From: Torreya grandis
Taxonomy: Eukaryota > Streptophyta > Pinopsida > Cupressales > Taxaceae
DNA length: 64,000 nt
Direction of reading: 5' to 3'
Assembly (NCBI GenBank): GCA_037957365.1
Contig: JARHVA010001427.1
Location: 2,329,501-2,393,500 of the forward strand
The position numbers and the translations under genes are program-made. Of the stretch, positions 24,020 through 37,780 are shown piece after piece. A model generated the notes under the pieces. The model worked only from the letters and a program-made list of their open reading frames with translations. It was not told the DNA's origin and ran no database searches. Positions within the stretch are counted from its first letter, which is position 1, and every line of letters begins with the position of its first letter.

Positions 24020-25095
24020 TGTTATTTTAAATGTGCACCCATGGATGGTCTACTAAACATGAGTACTTTTTGGTGGGAATGGAGAATGAGCATTTGGTGT
24101 AGGGTGTAGAAGCATTCAATGTAGGGCATGGGAGTATTCAATTAACCTACACATGTGGAGCATCCATGATCTCATCACAATAATGGGAATGTCTCCAAGG
24201 TGTGGGGCTCTTTCAATCCTTGGGATGGACCTTTAGAGTAGGATAGATTCCTTCTAATCTAAGTGCACCTGGTTTAGGACCAATGTATAGAACTATAAGA
24301 GTAAAATGAAATCTATGGTTAATGATAAACCTAAATATTTTGAGGGAAAAGAGAAGGATAAGGTAAGATATTTATTGAAAGGGAAACATGGTGATGTAAT
24401 GAGAGTAGATAAAGGACCTCACCAGCTTATGAAAAAATAAAACCAAGGGAAATATATGGACAACCTCAAAATTGGGTATTCACTATGTAAGTGTTTCACA
24501 TAAAGGTAAGGGAACATAATGGAAGGTAGAGAGGGACAAAAAATAGTCCACAGAAAATGCTTAAAAAAACTTGTGGATACACAGGGTGTAACCTAAAGAG
24601 GATTCTAATTTTGTTTAGAGGTGTGAAGCGAGGATAATATGAGAGGGATGAACATTCATAAACAAAGATTAAACACCTTAAATACACACATAACATAGAT
24701 CATGAATGGAAATTAGTCTACTCCACATTAATTTCAAGGCCTAAACCAATATTAAAAACTCAAATGGGTAGAGATTTGTTATACCAAGGAGAGGGAAGCT
24801 CATAAAACAAAATATTTAGGCTTTTATAGGGTTTAAATATACCTTATGGAATAAATTTTCCTCTTGGGGTGGTAGATAGAACTTAAATTTATAGGTTGGT
24901 GCTTGGGGTTTTAGGTCAATTAGGAAAACCAAATCATCATGTCAAAGTCATTATGGGTGAAGATTCTTTAATTTTGTTTGAAAATTTGACTATGGAAGTG
25001 GCTTTAAGGATTCTCATAGATCCACATGTGTGTATGGGAATGAAAGATACTTAGGCAACCAGGGGAGGTGTGTTTCCATACTCTACCATCTAACA
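24020..25095 (-). repeat. 5' LTR of element B (approximate)
   Basis: On the plus strand it starts tgttatttt beside the primer site, and the first matching TAACA end is at 25091-25095, giving about 1.08 kb. The partner LTR is not in view, so the outer edge is provisional. Confidence 0.45.
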
Positions 25096-26640
25096 TCTAC
25101 ATTTACTTTTAATTTATTCTAATGTGGCTTCATTTATTACTTATAATTATTTATAAATAATTTATATAATTGAATACCACCTATAGATCCATCTATTATT
25201 TCTTAATAATATGAAAGTTGTGTAGGATTATTTAAATTTTGTCATGTCATCTTGTGTGCATGGTGTAAATCTATACCCTGATCCCTTAGGGGACACTTGT
25301 TTACTAGGCAGTGCATGCTTGGGACCTTGTTAGATTATGTGTAGGTGGCATGATTTGAAATGGAGAGATTACATGAGAGAATACATGGGCCTTCATTTAT
25401 TTATTTTAGTCTTATTTATCTTTGCACTCTTGAACACATGCATTTAGGTGTGAACTCACCTTGTGACTTCACATGTATGTGTTTTAATACCTAGTTTTAC
25501 TCTTTCATAAAGAGTATGCACTAAAGGTTATGTGTCAAGATGTGTTTGGGAGATTGAATGGTATATGCATAGGAAGGTGTGAAAATAATGGATGATGATA
25601 TCATAGATGATAATTTCTATGATTGAGTTTGATCCTTATCATTTTGGTGTGGGGAATGTACTAAGAGGAGCATATGGAAGGATCGAAGATCCTAGACACA
25701 CACTTTGAAACCAAAATATATGTTTTATGAAATTCATACTCACCACCATAAAAAGTGTGGATGCTTTAATATTTGGTGTTTTACACAAGAGAATAGATAG
25801 AGTTGTGTTGGGCACACAATGAGGATTGTGCATAGGTGTGCATGGGTACTCGACCAAGGTATGTATTTATGTCACCTAATACCTTAGCTGCTTATGGGGA
25901 AAATATGCACACAAGATTAATTCTAAGGGACCTAATATTGTGCAAATATAAAGACTCTTTATGCAAGGTATTTTAAGCTCTGTGTAGGCTAGGTGGCCTA
26001 AAGGGACAAAATAACCCATATAGTACCATTGAAATAATTATCCTAGGTTAAGATTGCTATCTATAGTGATAGAGGTGTTAAATATAGAATATTTTGATTG
26101 TTCTATAATCTCCTTCCTACCATATTTTAGCATATTATAGATCTAAAATTTCATTAACACCAGAACAAGCAAAGTAATCCACTTCTTTATCATTTATATA
26201 TTTAGCATAATTGTTCTTTCCAGTTTTAGACTATCTCAAAATAATAAGTTTAATGTTTACTTACATATGATTTTAACATCTAATTAGCTTGTTATAGATC
26301 TAATTATCTCCCTTATGCCATTTCATTTCTATATACTCCTTTAATAATCTAGATAACACCAAAATCTTGAACCATTTCATGGTTAAACAAACTTAATGTA
26401 TTACATGAGAGTAGTGAACAAGCTCACTCTACAAGATGTTACATGGAGACCATATAGGGAGGAAGATCTAAATTAGGTAGAAGATATTTTATACTTAGAT
26501 TTTGTGACTACACCATGTTAAGTTTTGGGAGACATGAGTATTTCATTGAAAGGTATAGAACAAACATTATTTTGAGATATTTTGGGATGTATTATGATGT
26601 TATTGCAACATATCATAGTTTTGATTGATCAATGAGAGAA
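25096..26640. other. Unassigned AT-rich DNA
   Basis: No ORF, LTR partner or known domain seen. The minus-strand frame at 25639-25857 (72 codons) matches nothing I know and has no supporting context. Confidence 0.5.
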
Positions 26641-26648
26641 TGAAGATA

Positions 26649-27430
26649 ATGGGGCCTAGGGATAAATCCAAGGGTAGCATAGGTGAGCTAGATTCACATA
26701 AACACTATGAATTTTCATAGGAGTGTTAAAAATGTAGGGGTGACATAAATGTATAGGTTATGGTGGGATCAGGTGTGGCTAATGAGGCTTATTGCTCTAC
26801 ATTAGAGGTCAAGGATAGTAAGAGAGTAGAATTAAGGGGTCTTGAGGGCACAAGTATAGAGGGGATGACATCAAAGGATGAAAGTATAGGTGGATAGGCT
26901 AGTTGATGGTAACAAAGGAGTTAATAAAGGACAAGGTGGAGTTGATGGAGGGGTGATTAGGAGATATTTTAATGACTGAGATTGATAGTGATGATGAGGG
27001 AGAGAGAGGAGGAGATAGAGGATAGGTTCCACAACCTATAATTCTAATGAATGGAGGAGATGGGGTAGGGCCATCATAGCTATTATCATCATTAGAAGAT
27101 AAGGCATTGATTGATATCATGTGATAAGAGATTACAATGAGGGATGTAGAGATATCTAGCTTATAGCATGATGGGGGATGATGAGATGGCTATCTAACCT
27201 TGAGATATGTAGAGATTATTAGATTATAGAGTGAGGTAGATCATTTGATTATAGAGTTGGAGAGGAGAGATAGGTATTTGATCACTATAAATGAAGAGAC
27301 ATCGACTGATGAGCATGATACAACATCAAAGATACACATAGATTGTAGATAGAGTGGGATGCAATGTAGAGTGAGGTGTGAAGGCTATGGGAGGAGAGAG
27401 ATAGAGATAAGGAGGTGTTGAATACAACTA
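26649..27430 (+). pseudogene. Degenerate coding-like tract, unrecognised
   Basis: Starting ATGGGGCCTAGGGAT at 26649 a frame gives MGPRDKSKGSIGELDSHKHY, then breaks. After frame changes, one frame from about 26970 to 27420 reads through only TAG/TGA-type stops: acidic SDDEGERGGDRG, then VDHLIIELERRDRYLITINE, then Arg-rich YGRREIEIRR. The charge pattern suggests a coiled coil followed by a basic tail. It may be the ORF of another non-autonomous element; I do not recognise it. Confidence 0.4.
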
Positions 27431-27439
27431 AACTTACAA

Positions 27440-28668
27440 ATTCCATATCAAATTCCATGCAATCTATGGAGTAGGATACCTACTATAGGATTTTATATGA
27501 ATAAGTAGTACTAATTGACCAAAGAGCACCCTTTTTATGTAGTATTCCATTAGGATATCATGATCATTAGCTATTGCAACATAGATGATAAAATCATAAT
27601 ATTCAATAGGAAAACCTTCAAAGTGTTTCATGGTCCCACCATGGAGTAAATCATAGAGATCACTAGTACTATCACCTTATCATATTCCTCCAACAAAGGA
27701 TTAGAGTGAGAGCTAACCATATTTTGACATATGTATTTGTTATATTATGATGATATGTATATGATTATATGAGATGTATACATGGAAAATTGATATATAT
27801 TGATTAATTTTTGGGCCTTTACATATGTATCATTTATTTTATTATGACTATGATGTTATGGATATATTTTTTATATGTGTATGAATGTTTTTAATTTATG
27901 ATGTGATGTGTAAATGTCTCTCTGACTATTTCATTTGATGCATACTTAATCATTTAGGGATTAAAGCAAGGATGTTTGAAGTGAATGGTGAACTATATAG
28001 TTAGTATTGAATGATTTGACTTGTGTTATGTTATGGATGTGATGCACATTTGTATATGAGATGATTATGTAAATCTAATGAATAGCTACTTATTCTTAGC
28101 TTGAGTTCCAAAATGGTTTTGAACAGCCTTATTTTTATTTTTCATATGAAAGGATGCATGAATGGTGTGGAAGACCATGAAGACTCTATTGTAATACATG
28201 TGGTGTACTAAATTAAAGCAATAAGTAAGAAGATATAAAACATTAAAATAAACAAATAAAAATCAAGTAATCAAACACACAAAAGTAAGCAAATTATTTT
28301 TTATTTGTGACCTTTGTTAAGTTATAATCCTGATGATTTGAGAAATTTTGATAATGATATTGATAGCCTTCATTTTCCCCAAGCAATTATGTATGTGAGA
28401 TGGGTAGATTTATCAATTATATTTGTAGATAAGGATGTAATGATCAACCAAAGGCATGATAAGTATAAGGGTTCTTAGCTAAACTAAGAGCAAATGGCTT
28501 TAGAATTGTTCTAAATTTTTATATTTTTTCTAAAACTTTTCTATGTTTTTTGCTTTTTTTATATATTTGGATCAAAAATTAGACCACATATAAGGGGAAA
28601 AGTAGTTCTAGAATGATAAGTGGGGATGATTTAATGATGATTATCTATGGAATGATTGATTTCTGTTT
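27440..28668. other. Unassigned AT-rich DNA left of element D
   Basis: Low-complexity T-rich stretches, no ORF of note. It is contiguous with 35586 onwards if D is removed, so it may belong to the 3' untranslated region or LTR of element H. Confidence 0.4.
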
Positions 28669-28673
28669 TAAAA
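28669..28673. repeat. Target-site duplication of element D, left copy (atttc)
   Basis: Identical to 35581-35585. Confidence 0.85.
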
Positions 28674-29879
28674 TTTTAGGACTTAGTTTATGTAAATCCT
28701 ATGTTTGTTAAATAATTGAGTAGACTAAATCAGGGAAATATTATGAAATAAATATTTCCACTAATTTGTTATAGAATTTACTAGCTTTGACTTTTTTTAA
28801 ATAGAAATAAATAGTGTAAGTAGGAACTTAGATATAAAATAACTAAGATGGGTGATTTGGGTGCTAGAAACTGAAGTGGAAGTTGGTCCATGTGTCATAA
28901 AATAGATCCAATGTCAAAACCCCTCCTAGATAATAGTGCCAAAATTTTATAGTATCACCATTATTGGAAAAGTGGTATTAGTGTCTTGATATTAGTGGTA
29001 GTGTCCTATGTGCAAGACTATCCCAATCTTATAAGTAAACCTATGTATGGATATCTAAGGTCTATTCCTATGTGCATGAGTCTTAAAAACCTATATTTTT
29101 TCTATAATGAATGATTTAGTGTGAAAACCCTAATCCTTCATGTAACTAGGACATCCTATTTGTATGAGATGAAAAGTGTGTTTGTTATTAAGGTAGGTTG
29201 GACATCCTCAACACCTTGCTATGAAGTGAGTTGCTTACATACCAAAACTCTAAGGAGGGATCCAGCCTAATGTAGTTATCTCCACATAAATACTAGTGCA
29301 ATTGCAAGTGATGTTATTATGATAGTGGCCTTGAGTACCTTAATTGTGCTTGAGACTAGAAATATGGATAATTTTAGCTTAGGGTTATTGTAGATGGTAG
29401 TATGTAGAAGTAGGGAAGAATAGGGATTAATAACCTTAATTATTCACAATTTATTTTGAGTTTGAATGTGTGTTTTTCATATGATCTCCATCTAGTGGTT
29501 AGAGGGATAAAATCAATGTATATATACTATTTTGATGCTTGTGTGAGTGATAAAATAGGTCTAGGCCAACCCTAGCATGTTTTAGTTTTAAAAATATATC
29601 CTTTGGGAAAATATAGGGAAAAGGAAATTATTGCCATGTGGTGGTACTAGTGTCCTTATTATGACACAAGTGTCCAACTAGAAGAACACTAATTATGAAG
29701 GGCTAGGATCAAGAAATGAGGGTCTAGGACTGATTTAATGCTAACTGGGGATGACTATGGATCACATGAAGGCTAAAAAAGTGTGACAATAGGCTATTTG
29801 ATAAGTCTAAGGATAATATAGGGATAAGTAGTCTCAAGTATCAATATTAACACTCAAAAACCATTTTTGAGTGATTACA
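28674..29879 (-). repeat. 3' LTR of element D
   Basis: Plus strand begins tgttttaaaattttaggactta and ends gagtgattaca. Aligns with 34316-35580, for example aatagtgtaagtaggaactta near 28813 and the tract aagcttaggg/agcttaggg near 29380 and 35029. Confidence 0.88.
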
Positions 29880-29896
29880 TTTCCCCCCTTTATTCT
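29880..29896 (-). other. Polypurine tract of element D
   Basis: The minus strand reads AGAATAAAGGGGGGAAA, directly abutting the LTR. Confidence 0.75.
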
Positions 29897-32800
29897 ATAA
29901 ATGCAACAAAGTGCAATCACTAGGTTAAAGGGGAAAAAAGCATACCTAGACTTACCTAGGAGGTGAAGCTCATCAAGCTCAGTATGATTATGTGAAAAAT
30001 GCTCTAATACATGTATTATAAGTGAAACACACATAAATAAATCCTTAAGAGATATAAAAAACAAAAGACTATATTGAGTAAAGAAGTAAATTTGAGTAAA
30101 GAGATAGGATAGAGGAAAAAACTAAATACACCTCAGTAAGTATGCAAACTAATGTATGAACTCAGTGGTAAACTATGTGTGTGTATGTCTATAGTGATCA
30201 ATAAATGAATAGATTAGACCAATTTGATAGCTTTTTCAATCCTCATGTGTGGGTGGCTCAAGAAATCAATCTAGTTTTGAATCCATCATTTCCCACCCTT
30301 GCTTGGTAGATCATGACTAGTGAATATCTTGGATTGGATAGTGTGCCCAACCCTCTCATGTAAGTGGATCAAGAACTCAAATAGGCCATGAATCCATAAT
30401 TTTCCACTAATGTGTAGTATATGCATCTAAAAATAAACTATGTGAAGTAATTGTAAATTTCTAATTAGGTATATCTAACTAGGTATGCCAACTATGTGGC
30501 CACTTGGGTACATTAGGTGGTTCCAAGACACTCAAGAATGCTAACCATTATAGATGGAGTAAGGTATGAAACTTTTATTCAACCTAGAATATAATATCAA
30601 GTGTACATAACATAGATAATGACATGGAATTTCTCATTCCATCTAATCAACTTATGTGTAAATGAGCATACAAAAACAATGTAACATGCACATGCCACCA
30701 AATTAGATATCTGAGCATATGAATTCTAGATTGAGTTGTAATAAACTATATCTATATATATAAAAATCAAATATGAGAATGGTCATGTTGGGCATGATGG
30801 CCCCAATATAATCAAATTGATTTGAATATGAGTTGAACTAGTATGAATATGAGTAAAATTAAGTATAACTAATAAATATGTAACTAAATCTATGCAAAAC
30901 TATATTGTACCTATTATAATTTTTTAGACAATTTGGGTTTCTATAAAACTAAAGATATTATATAGTAGTTTCATGTCTTGGATAGTAGAGATGTTTTTGT
31001 AAATGTGGTGTTAGTGTCCTAATTTTGGAATTAGTCTCCTTTTGGTCTAATTTTTTTGCAACTATATTACTTTTTGGGTCAATATTTTCCCACTATGTTT
31101 ACCAGTGTCTAATTTCTTACAACTAAGCTTGTGTGATGAAAAATGTACTATGAGTGTGATATAGGAGCCTAATCATTGTGATAAACCCTTGTGAATTCCA
31201 CCTCTTTTTATGGGAGTTGTTTAACCTATGCAATAACTATCCTCAAAAGAAAAATATCCAAAAAATGTGTGTTAACCAAAGCATATATGATATATATGTA
31301 TTAATCTAATATAATGTGCTTAAATAACATCTAAATGTAAGATAATCTAATCATAAGTATGAAATTTAATATGTATGTCATGTATATAATTCCCAAGCAT
31401 GTGAATATAAATATAAAAACATATGTAATTAGTATGAATAAAGCTGAGTAGCTACCTAGGGGATGGGGCATGATATCCATCACAACACCCAACTAGGAAT
31501 GGTAGATGCATGAGGTCCCTCATAGAATAAAAAATTGGTGTATATAACAATAAAATTCAAGTGTCATGTCCATGATGCATATAATAAATCATACATACAA
31601 AACACATGCATCATGCAAAGTAGGCCAAGGGGACACAATACAAGGGACATGGGCACACATCACTATGTGAGAAAATAAGACATACAATGACATGTTCAAA
31701 TGTCCACATACATAAATAATAAGTAATTTTTATTAGAACCACATATAAGGACATGTTTAAATGTTTGCATACACAAGCAAGAAGTCACACACAAGGACAT
31801 GGTCACATGTCCAAAGTAACATACTATGAATAAAAGTGGTGCAAATCCAAAGAGTAATGAAATATTTAAATGCCTTCAAATAAAAGAAGCATAGAGATAA
31901 AATTAAGTCTAAACTAGGTAAGATATAATTGAAAGTATGTATGAATATGTAATACAAATTTGTGTAAGATATAAGATGTACATATGCTAAGTCTAAAGTA
32001 TTAATAGTTGACAAATTTTTTTAGTAAGAACATGATCAATATCAAGATATAACCATGATAAATTTAGGATGTAGGGTATAGAAAGATAGAAACCAATAGT
32101 TGAAACTATGTATAAGATGCTCCCAAGTGGATAAATGCATTAAGTGAAGACACATGTATCAGTGTATATGCCCCCAGTGCATAAATTATATCAAGTCTAG
32201 ATTAGTGCAGTGGACCTGAGTCTTGTAGCTATCTGCTAGCAATCAATAAGAATAAGTGAAGCATGTATGTATGATAAAACTGATTATACTAAGATATCTA
32301 ACATATGTATTATCTATAATATATAATAAGTGTAAACATAATAATACATAGAATATGTAATTTTGTGTTTTCTAAGTAAATTATTGAAAGTTTTTGTGTT
32401 TTTAAATATTATACTATTTTTTGGATTTTTTTGGATATAATGTATGTATAAGCAATATTAAAATGAAACTATGTACAAGGAGAAATAAATAAGGAAAACA
32501 CATACAAGTATGGAGGAACAATACTAACCGATAAGTCTCAAGGGAGACTCACTATCATTGTGGCATGTGTCAAAAATAGGAATGGTAATCTCTCATGCAG
32601 TGTGATTACTATGCTATAGTTGAATGGTGTTATAGTAGGAATATAAGTATTGTTCATCATCAAAATAATAATAACTTGGAATAATAGATGAAATCACCTA
32701 CTATTATGGAGTTGATCTTTTTGAATTGTGCTTTGGAATATTGATTGTGATTTTACCCTTTGAAACAATGCTTATTGTAGACATATGGTGTTACGAAGGC

Positions 32801-34300
32801 TCTTTTGATAGAAAGTATTTTTTTAGAATGCATGTTGGCTTAACATGATTTTGACTTTATAACTTATCTATAACATTTATTGTATATCTATATATTTTGC
32901 CTTGATAAATTATCTGTGAATGATTTGACTTAGGATGTTTAATAAATCCCAAACCTTGTTGACCAACATTTAATAACTACTAGAATAAGAGTAGTGATGC
33001 CTCGAGTCTACTTGCCTAAACCCTGACCATGATAATTAAACTATTGTATATATTTTTGACCAAACACATATTGATTTGAAATTTGAGCCTCATTTTAGAG
33101 AGGTAGATTTGCATCTTTTACTTGCTTTACCTATGTATGTTATATTATTTCTTATTATGATTATGATGTGTGAACATTTTATTGTTCTAATTTATGCTTT
33201 GATAATCATTTTTATACTATTTATAAATTTGAACCTTTTTAAATTTGTATATGTTCCATTATTTGTTGTTTGGATAGTGTATCACTTTTTGAGTCATTTG
33301 TATCTATTATCTATTGTAATTTTTTTTTCAATTTTAAACATGAATCGATGCCATACCCATGCATTCTATGATATGCACAATAATATCTAAATCTCTTTAC
33401 TAGGTGTAGAGGGTATAGGTTAATTAACTTAACTTTAATCATTTACCTTAGTGTCTCACTTGAATTCTTATATGATTTTTGAATGATTTTTTAATCACTA
33501 GTTGTAGATGTAATTTGTTGTGATTTATAATTTGGATATGAAAGAGTTCTAGGCACAACTTTTCTAGGTGTAGATGTATATACATGGCATATGATAGTAA
33601 GATTGTGTACATGTAATGTGATTTTCCAATAGTGTAACCTATTCACTTAATAAATTATTTTGATTCTATAAATATGATATTGGCTTTCTCATGTTGGTAA
33701 TTTGATCCTTTAGACTCTCACAAGTGCAAACCCTAGTTGCTTTTGATTAAACATGTAGGTACACACATTTTAGGGAAAAGGTGTGAATATGATGAGTATG
33801 GGGATTAGTGATAATAGTATAGGATACTTAATCTCATGGAGTGATATCATATACCTAGTTAGAGGGAAATTAGTTATCACCCTCATGGAAATGAGGAAGA
33901 GATGGATATTCTTTCTTATGCATAAAATATGACATTGAAACTTAAAACCTAGTTGTTAGCTTATGTAATAAATCCTCTATGTATGTAAGGATTTTCTTGT
34001 TAATGTAATTCCACATAAGATAAAAATAACATGTTAGAGATAGAATGAAATGTGGCATACATTATAATTTATATAAAGAATCATTTATACATGTGTTTAT
34101 CTTTTATGAGTTCATTCTAAATAAAAGACAACAATCATGCAAATTAATGTACTGAACTTTGCATCAAAAGTGATAAAATTATTTTGTCATTATAATCATG
34201 ATTATATCAAATAAAATAAAAAATATATGGATCTATAATTTTAATGTTGGAAATGTAAACCCTAGGGTTATCTAGGGTTACAATTTGTGCAATATTTGAA
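29897..34300 (-). other. Non-coding interior of element D
   Basis: AT-rich, with many TATGTA/ACATGT words. A diverged direct duplication of about 70-110 bp occurs near 30236-30306 and 30347-30416 (both contain TGAATCCAT and a TTTTCCCAC-like tract). Frames at 31757-32014 (minus) and 33076-33390 (plus) are hydrophobic chance ORFs in T-rich DNA. Confidence 0.6.
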
Positions 34301-34313
34301 GTCAGATTCACCA
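34301..34313 (-). other. Primer-binding-site candidate of element D
   Basis: The minus strand reads TGGTGAATCTGAC, two bases inside the right LTR, the expected place and TGG start for a primer site. I could not assign a tRNA. Confidence 0.5.
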
Positions 34314-34315
34314 AA

Positions 34316-35580
34316 TGTTATAACATTTTAGGACTTAGCATATGTAAATATTATGTTCATTAAATATTAGAGTAAAATAAATTAGGTAAATAATGTTAAA
34401 TAAATACAACCATTGATTTATTACATAATAGTGTAGCTTTAACTTTTAAAAAAATAACAATAAATAGTGTAAGTAAGAACTTAGCTAGAAAATAACTAAG
34501 ATAGGTGATATGGGTGATAAAAATTGAGGTGGAAGTTGGTCTAAGTGTCATAAAATGGATATTGGTGTCATAACCCCTTTGGGATATTAGTCTTATAAAT
34601 TAATAGTATCACCATAATTGGAAAATTAGTAGTAGTGTCTTGCTATTGGAAATAGTATTCTTTGTGTAGGACTATCACAAGCTTCTAGGTACACCTATGT
34701 CTAGATCTCTAAGGTATGTTCTTATATGCACAAGTAATGAAACCTTGTATTTTTATTATAATGATTAATTTAGTGTGAAAAACCTAATACTTAATGTAAC
34801 TATGGAATCTATTTGGCATGAGATGAAAGTGCATTTGTTAGTAGGGTAGACTGGACATCCTCAACACCCCATTATGAAGAGAGTTTCCTACATACCAATA
34901 TTCTAACGAGGGATCAACCTTGATGTATTTATCCCTACCTAAGTTTTGGTAAAAGTGAAATTAATGCTAGTATGATAGTATCCTTTAGTACTTTGAGTGT
35001 TATTGAGATTGAAAATCTAGGTAATCTAAGCTTAGGGCTAATGTAGATGGTAGTATGTAGAAGTAGGGAAGAACTTAGATAGATAACCTTAATTTTTCAC
35101 AACTTATTCTAATTTTGAATGTGAGTTTTGAATCTTATTTACATATAGTGGTTTGGGGGCTAAAGGTCACGTATATATACTATTATGATGCTTGTGGAGA
35201 TGTTAAAATAGGTCTAGGCCAACCCTAGGATCTTTTAGTTTCAAAAAGATATCTTTTCGGGAAAATATAGGGGAAAAGACATTAGCACCATTTTAGGCAC
35301 ATTATCACCATGTGACACTAGTGTATTTATTATGGTTCTAGTGTCCTTATTATGGTGTTATTTCCCAACTAGAAGAACACTATAAAATAAGGGCTAAGAT
35401 CAAGAAATGAGAGTTTAGGACTACTTTAGAGCTAACTAGGGACACATTTGGCTCATAAAAAGGATGGATAAGTGTGATAGTAGGATATAGGATAGGTATA
35501 TGGATAATATATGGATAAGTAGTGTCAAGTACCACTCTTAGCACTCAAATACCACTTTTGGGTGATTATAATTTCTAAAG
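34316..35580 (-). repeat. 5' LTR of element D
   Basis: Plus strand starts tgttataacattttaggactta and ends gggtgattata. Partner of 28674-29879. Confidence 0.88.
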
Positions 35581-35585
35581 ATTGC
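35581..35585. repeat. Target-site duplication of element D, right copy (atttc)
   Basis: Identical to 28669-28673. Confidence 0.85.
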
Positions 35586-35999
35586 ACTAAGTGGGAATCA
35601 TGCACCATAAGCTTAATTATAGCATGCTGACATATGTGGTGATGTGGAAATATGAAATATGTGTGATAATTTGGATGTACCAAGATTTTTTTGAAACTTA
35701 AATCAATAATGCATTCATATACTTGTCAAGATAAAATCTAGATGAAGAATATTGTAATTTACAAAGATAGGATGATCTTAGTGAGACAAGATTTGTAAAG
35801 CTGGATAAATTATGGATTCATGAAGGATGGGATGAATAGAGGATGACCCCAAGTAAAATAGGTACTTTTAGACATAATATACTACACATGGTGCCAAAAA
35901 ATAGTTTTCACCATGTTACTTGCCTAAAGTTCCATAAGAATGGTTTTCACTTTTGGAGGATTTTTTTCTTTTTCTCTCTTTTTAAAAAAAAATCATGAT
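35586..35999 (-). other. 3' untranslated region of element H
   Basis: Non-coding DNA downstream (minus strand) of the integrase tail at 36000-36240. D inserted here. Confidence 0.4.
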
Positions 36000-36240
36000 A
36001 GTAGCATGAGAACCATTAAGCATATAAGTTATTGATATGAATTGTGTTTATGGTATCATTAATATAATCACCATATTTAGTTTCTAATATGTAATCACCT
36101 GATCTATACTTGGCTACAAATAATTAAATGACCCAACTAATTTGGTTCAAACTTGCCTTTATTTTTTTTATTAACATTGGTATTACTTTGATTCTCTTTT
36201 AAAACAAGATCTCTAATCTCAAATGTTTTATTTATTTATA
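36000..36240 (-). pseudogene. Integrase C-terminal tail of element H
   Basis: The minus strand encodes FEIRDLVLKENQSN, then GKFEPN, a stop, LGHLI, and later INTIHINNLYA. This matches the plant Tat-type integrase end (GDLVLKE...GKFxPNWLGPF...HLKxFYA). It is a separate element from E, whose own tail is at about 40000-40250. Upstream sequence to 36535 is too decayed to read and was then cut by E. Confidence 0.7.
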
Positions 36241-36530
36241 CTAATCTATTAATAATTTTTAGAAGTTTTACATATACACAAGTTTTTAGAGCACACATAA
36301 TGCTTATAAATTTTTAGGCTTCATGTATTTTTCCTTTCACAAAAAGTGTTCTTTGCATATTTTAGGTCCTCAAAAATTTTGTTTGGAAGTTAGGTTTTTG
36401 AATTTTTGATCCTTCACATCTATTTTACCTTTACAAAAAATGTCCATCTAAACATTTATTCACAGGTTTTGTTTATGGATTTGGTCTTTATAAATTTATC
36501 TATGATTTATGCATGTCCTTAGCATTTGTG
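36241..36530 (-). other. Decayed upstream part of element H
   Basis: By position this should encode more integrase, but no motif is readable. Confidence 0.3.
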
Positions 36531-36535
36531 TTTAT
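36531..36535. repeat. Target-site duplication of element E, left copy (tttat)
   Basis: Identical to 52910-52914. Confidence 0.85.
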
Positions 36536-37780
36536 TGTGAACTAGGAATTTGACTCAAGTGAGGTTTTAGTATCTTTTTAGTGATAAAATGAAATCAAAT
36601 TGAAAACCCAACACACTAGCTAACATACATCTCTAGGCCTAGTTACTAGAGAGAGCTTAGTGAGGGAAAGTCATTTGAGAACACAAATAAAAATGGAAAG
36701 AAATAATAAATATGAACACAAAACACCAATTTCTTACCAAATCCTTGATTTATCCAAAAGGACCCTTCTTTGGCTTGCTCGGCTTATGCTTCAAGAGATC
36801 TTCTTCAATGGAGTGTGACTACCTTCATCTCCTCTTGGCATCTTTGGCTTTAGCTTGGATTGGCTTGGCTCAATAATTTGGCATTATAAAAGTAAGATGA
36901 AATTATTTTTGAATTAATTTTAGCATTATAAGTTTGGTATAAAATATCTTAAAATTCAATAGACAAGGCCTCCCATTTATAGATTTTTTAAATGGTTTGA
37001 GGATCAACCATGATCGTCCATCTCAATATTGAGATGTGTGGCCATGAATAAATCTAAATATGAAATTCATTATACAAATATCACCATTAATATTTAGGAT
37101 AGATGGATATTTAATAGTCATGGATGGTCTTAATGAGGCATAGAGGATCTTGATGAGGTATGGAAGACCCATAATCTTGATATTTTATGCATTTATGGCT
37201 TATGGATGCCACCCCATATGATGTTGTCACCTAATGATGTAGTTAATAGAAATTAATTTCCAATAAATATTTATTCAACAAGTTCCATGTAAAATTAACT
37301 TAAGGCCCTAATTTGGTTTAATTAGCCTAAAACATGATTAGTCAACTTTAGTGCAAATTTTGGCTCTTGGTGCACAAATTAATCAAATTGGTTAAAATGT
37401 CTTGTTATTGGTCCAAAATTTGACTAGACTAGAATTAGAAGTCAATGTTAGATGTTTTTTATCTATCATTCGATTTAGGATGTTACCAACACCAAATAAT
37501 AAATGCATGTGTCTTGTGTAAGAGATTTGATAGAAAAGAGTAATCCAGAGTACCCAGGTATGAAATTGGCAATTTGACTCAAAAGATCTAATCAAAGTTA
37601 GCTAGACCATAAATTATATTATCCAATTTAGTGATACTCTAGCCAAAATTAGCACTTGAGTAAATCAATTTCAACTCATTTTTTGCATTTTAGTGTTTTT
37701 AGGCCAAATTATGCACTTTAGGTGGAAATTGGTCAAAAACTTGGTTAGAGGTCACTGGTGACCAAATTTAGGTGTCTATA
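36536..37780 (-). repeat. 3' LTR of element E
   Basis: Plus strand starts tgtgaactaggaatttgac and ends ggtgtctata. Aligns with 51674-52909, for example the tract around cttcaagagatcttcttc near 36790 and 51930. The minus-strand ORF 37392-37595 is inside it and incidental. Confidence 0.92.

Larger units (their letters stand above)
8460..25095 (-). mobile_element. Element B: gypsy gag-protease-RNase H remnant, split by element C
   Basis: On the minus strand a 5' LTR (25095-24020) and primer site (24011-23994) lead into gag and retropepsin down to about 21560. Sequence then breaks at 21511 and resumes at 8976 with a second-type RNase H. C, flanked by gtacc/atacc, accounts for the break. With C removed, only about 65-70 codons lie between the protease end and the RNase H start, so RT and the usual RNase H are missing. 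The 3' part is cut by A or lies off the window. Confidence 0.7.
28674..35580 (-). mobile_element. Element D: LARD-like LTR element without coding domains
   Basis: Two homologous LTRs (28674-29879 and 34316-35580) with TG...(C/T)A ends are bounded by a perfect atttc duplication. A polypurine tract beside the left LTR and a primer-like site beside the right LTR set the orientation as minus. The 4.4-kb interior shows no gag, protease, RT or integrase wording in any frame. This fits a large retrotransposon derivative that moves using enzymes of another element. Confidence 0.85.

Noticed and set aside
33076..33390. 104-codon plus-strand ORF as a membrane protein
   Set aside because: It lies in T-rich, non-coding interior of element D. 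Hydrophobic content follows from T-rich codons; no context supports it.
34257..34280. Telomere-like AAACCCTAGGG and CTAGGGTTA
   Set aside because: Only single units in each orientation, no tandem array; most likely chance within element D.
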